A stretch of DNA of 5,049 nucleotides from contig URLG01000119.1 of the NCBI GenBank assembly GCA_900548535.1, positions 1 through 5,049 on the forward strand. The letters are read 5' to 3'. Positions 5,046-5,049 of the stretch are shown here, one piece after another. Source of the DNA: Candidatus Segatella intestinihominis. GTDB lineage: Bacteria > Bacteroidota > Bacteroidia > Bacteroidales > Bacteroidaceae. Both the position numbers and the translations under genes were made by a program. Positions within the stretch are counted from its first letter, which is position 1, and each line of letters begins with the position of its first letter. Under the pieces are notes generated by a model. It was not told the DNA's origin, ran no database searches, and was given only the letters and a program-made list of their open reading frames with translations.

Positions 5046-5049
5046 CTTA

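Noticed and set aside
1..5049. A transposon or composite element bounded by 51-bp terminal inverted repeats
   Set aside because: No transposase, integrase or other mobility gene lies inside, no target-site duplication can be seen, and the repeat boundary coincides with predicted transcription starts.

Overview
The window looks like chromosomal DNA from a Bacteroidales bacterium, most likely of the Prevotella/Segatella type. Four promoters carry the Bacteroidetes sigma-factor -7 element TAnnTTTG; two of these have a full TTTG partner 19-20 bases upstream, and a third has the near-match TTTC at 19. Start codons lack strong Shine-Dalgarno sites, base composition is moderate, and the proteins (TonB-dependent receptor, lipoprotein thioredoxin, small methyltransferase) have a Bacteroidetes character. 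The species assignment is inference.

Layout. Positions 1-51 and 4995-5045 form a perfect 51-bp inverted repeat. Each copy starts about one base after the predicted +1 of an outward-facing promoter and contains a boxA-like element and two small hairpins. The simplest reading is that the window is a contig lying between two divergently oriented copies of the same transcribed leader, possibly rRNA operon leaders. Inside are: a class I SAM methyltransferase (+, 253-1011) with its own promoter; a convergent intergenic gap with a near-perfect 38-bp palindrome (1093-1130); a two-gene minus-strand operon made of a small His/Cys-rich membrane protein (3515-3886) followed by a 709-residue TonB-dependent outer-membrane receptor (1305-3434); a 460-bp divergent intergenic region rich in structure; and a periplasmic lipoprotein thioredoxin (+, 4351-4872).

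How the genes may work together. The minus-strand pair has an excellent promoter, TTTG-N19-TACCTTTG. It looks like a transition-metal (Cu or Zn) acquisition locus: the small protein has three CxxC motifs and a His cluster and resembles the DUF2946 layout, and the receptor has the plug and C-terminal features of the ZnuD/heavy-metal type. The divergent thioredoxin would serve thiol reduction in the same compartment. The methyltransferase is unrelated as far as can be seen.

The most unusual part is 3954-4205. Five copies of an 11-bp motif (TTTTACGACAT on the plus strand) are spaced 21, 12, 21 and 21 bp apart. On the minus strand they lie in a 58-codon open frame with no standard start, encoding a heptad-like VVK repeat. 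In another minus-strand frame every copy reads start-Ser-stop. An imperfect 19-bp inverted repeat lies beside them. No transposase, recombinase, CRISPR array, tRNA or rRNA body is present.
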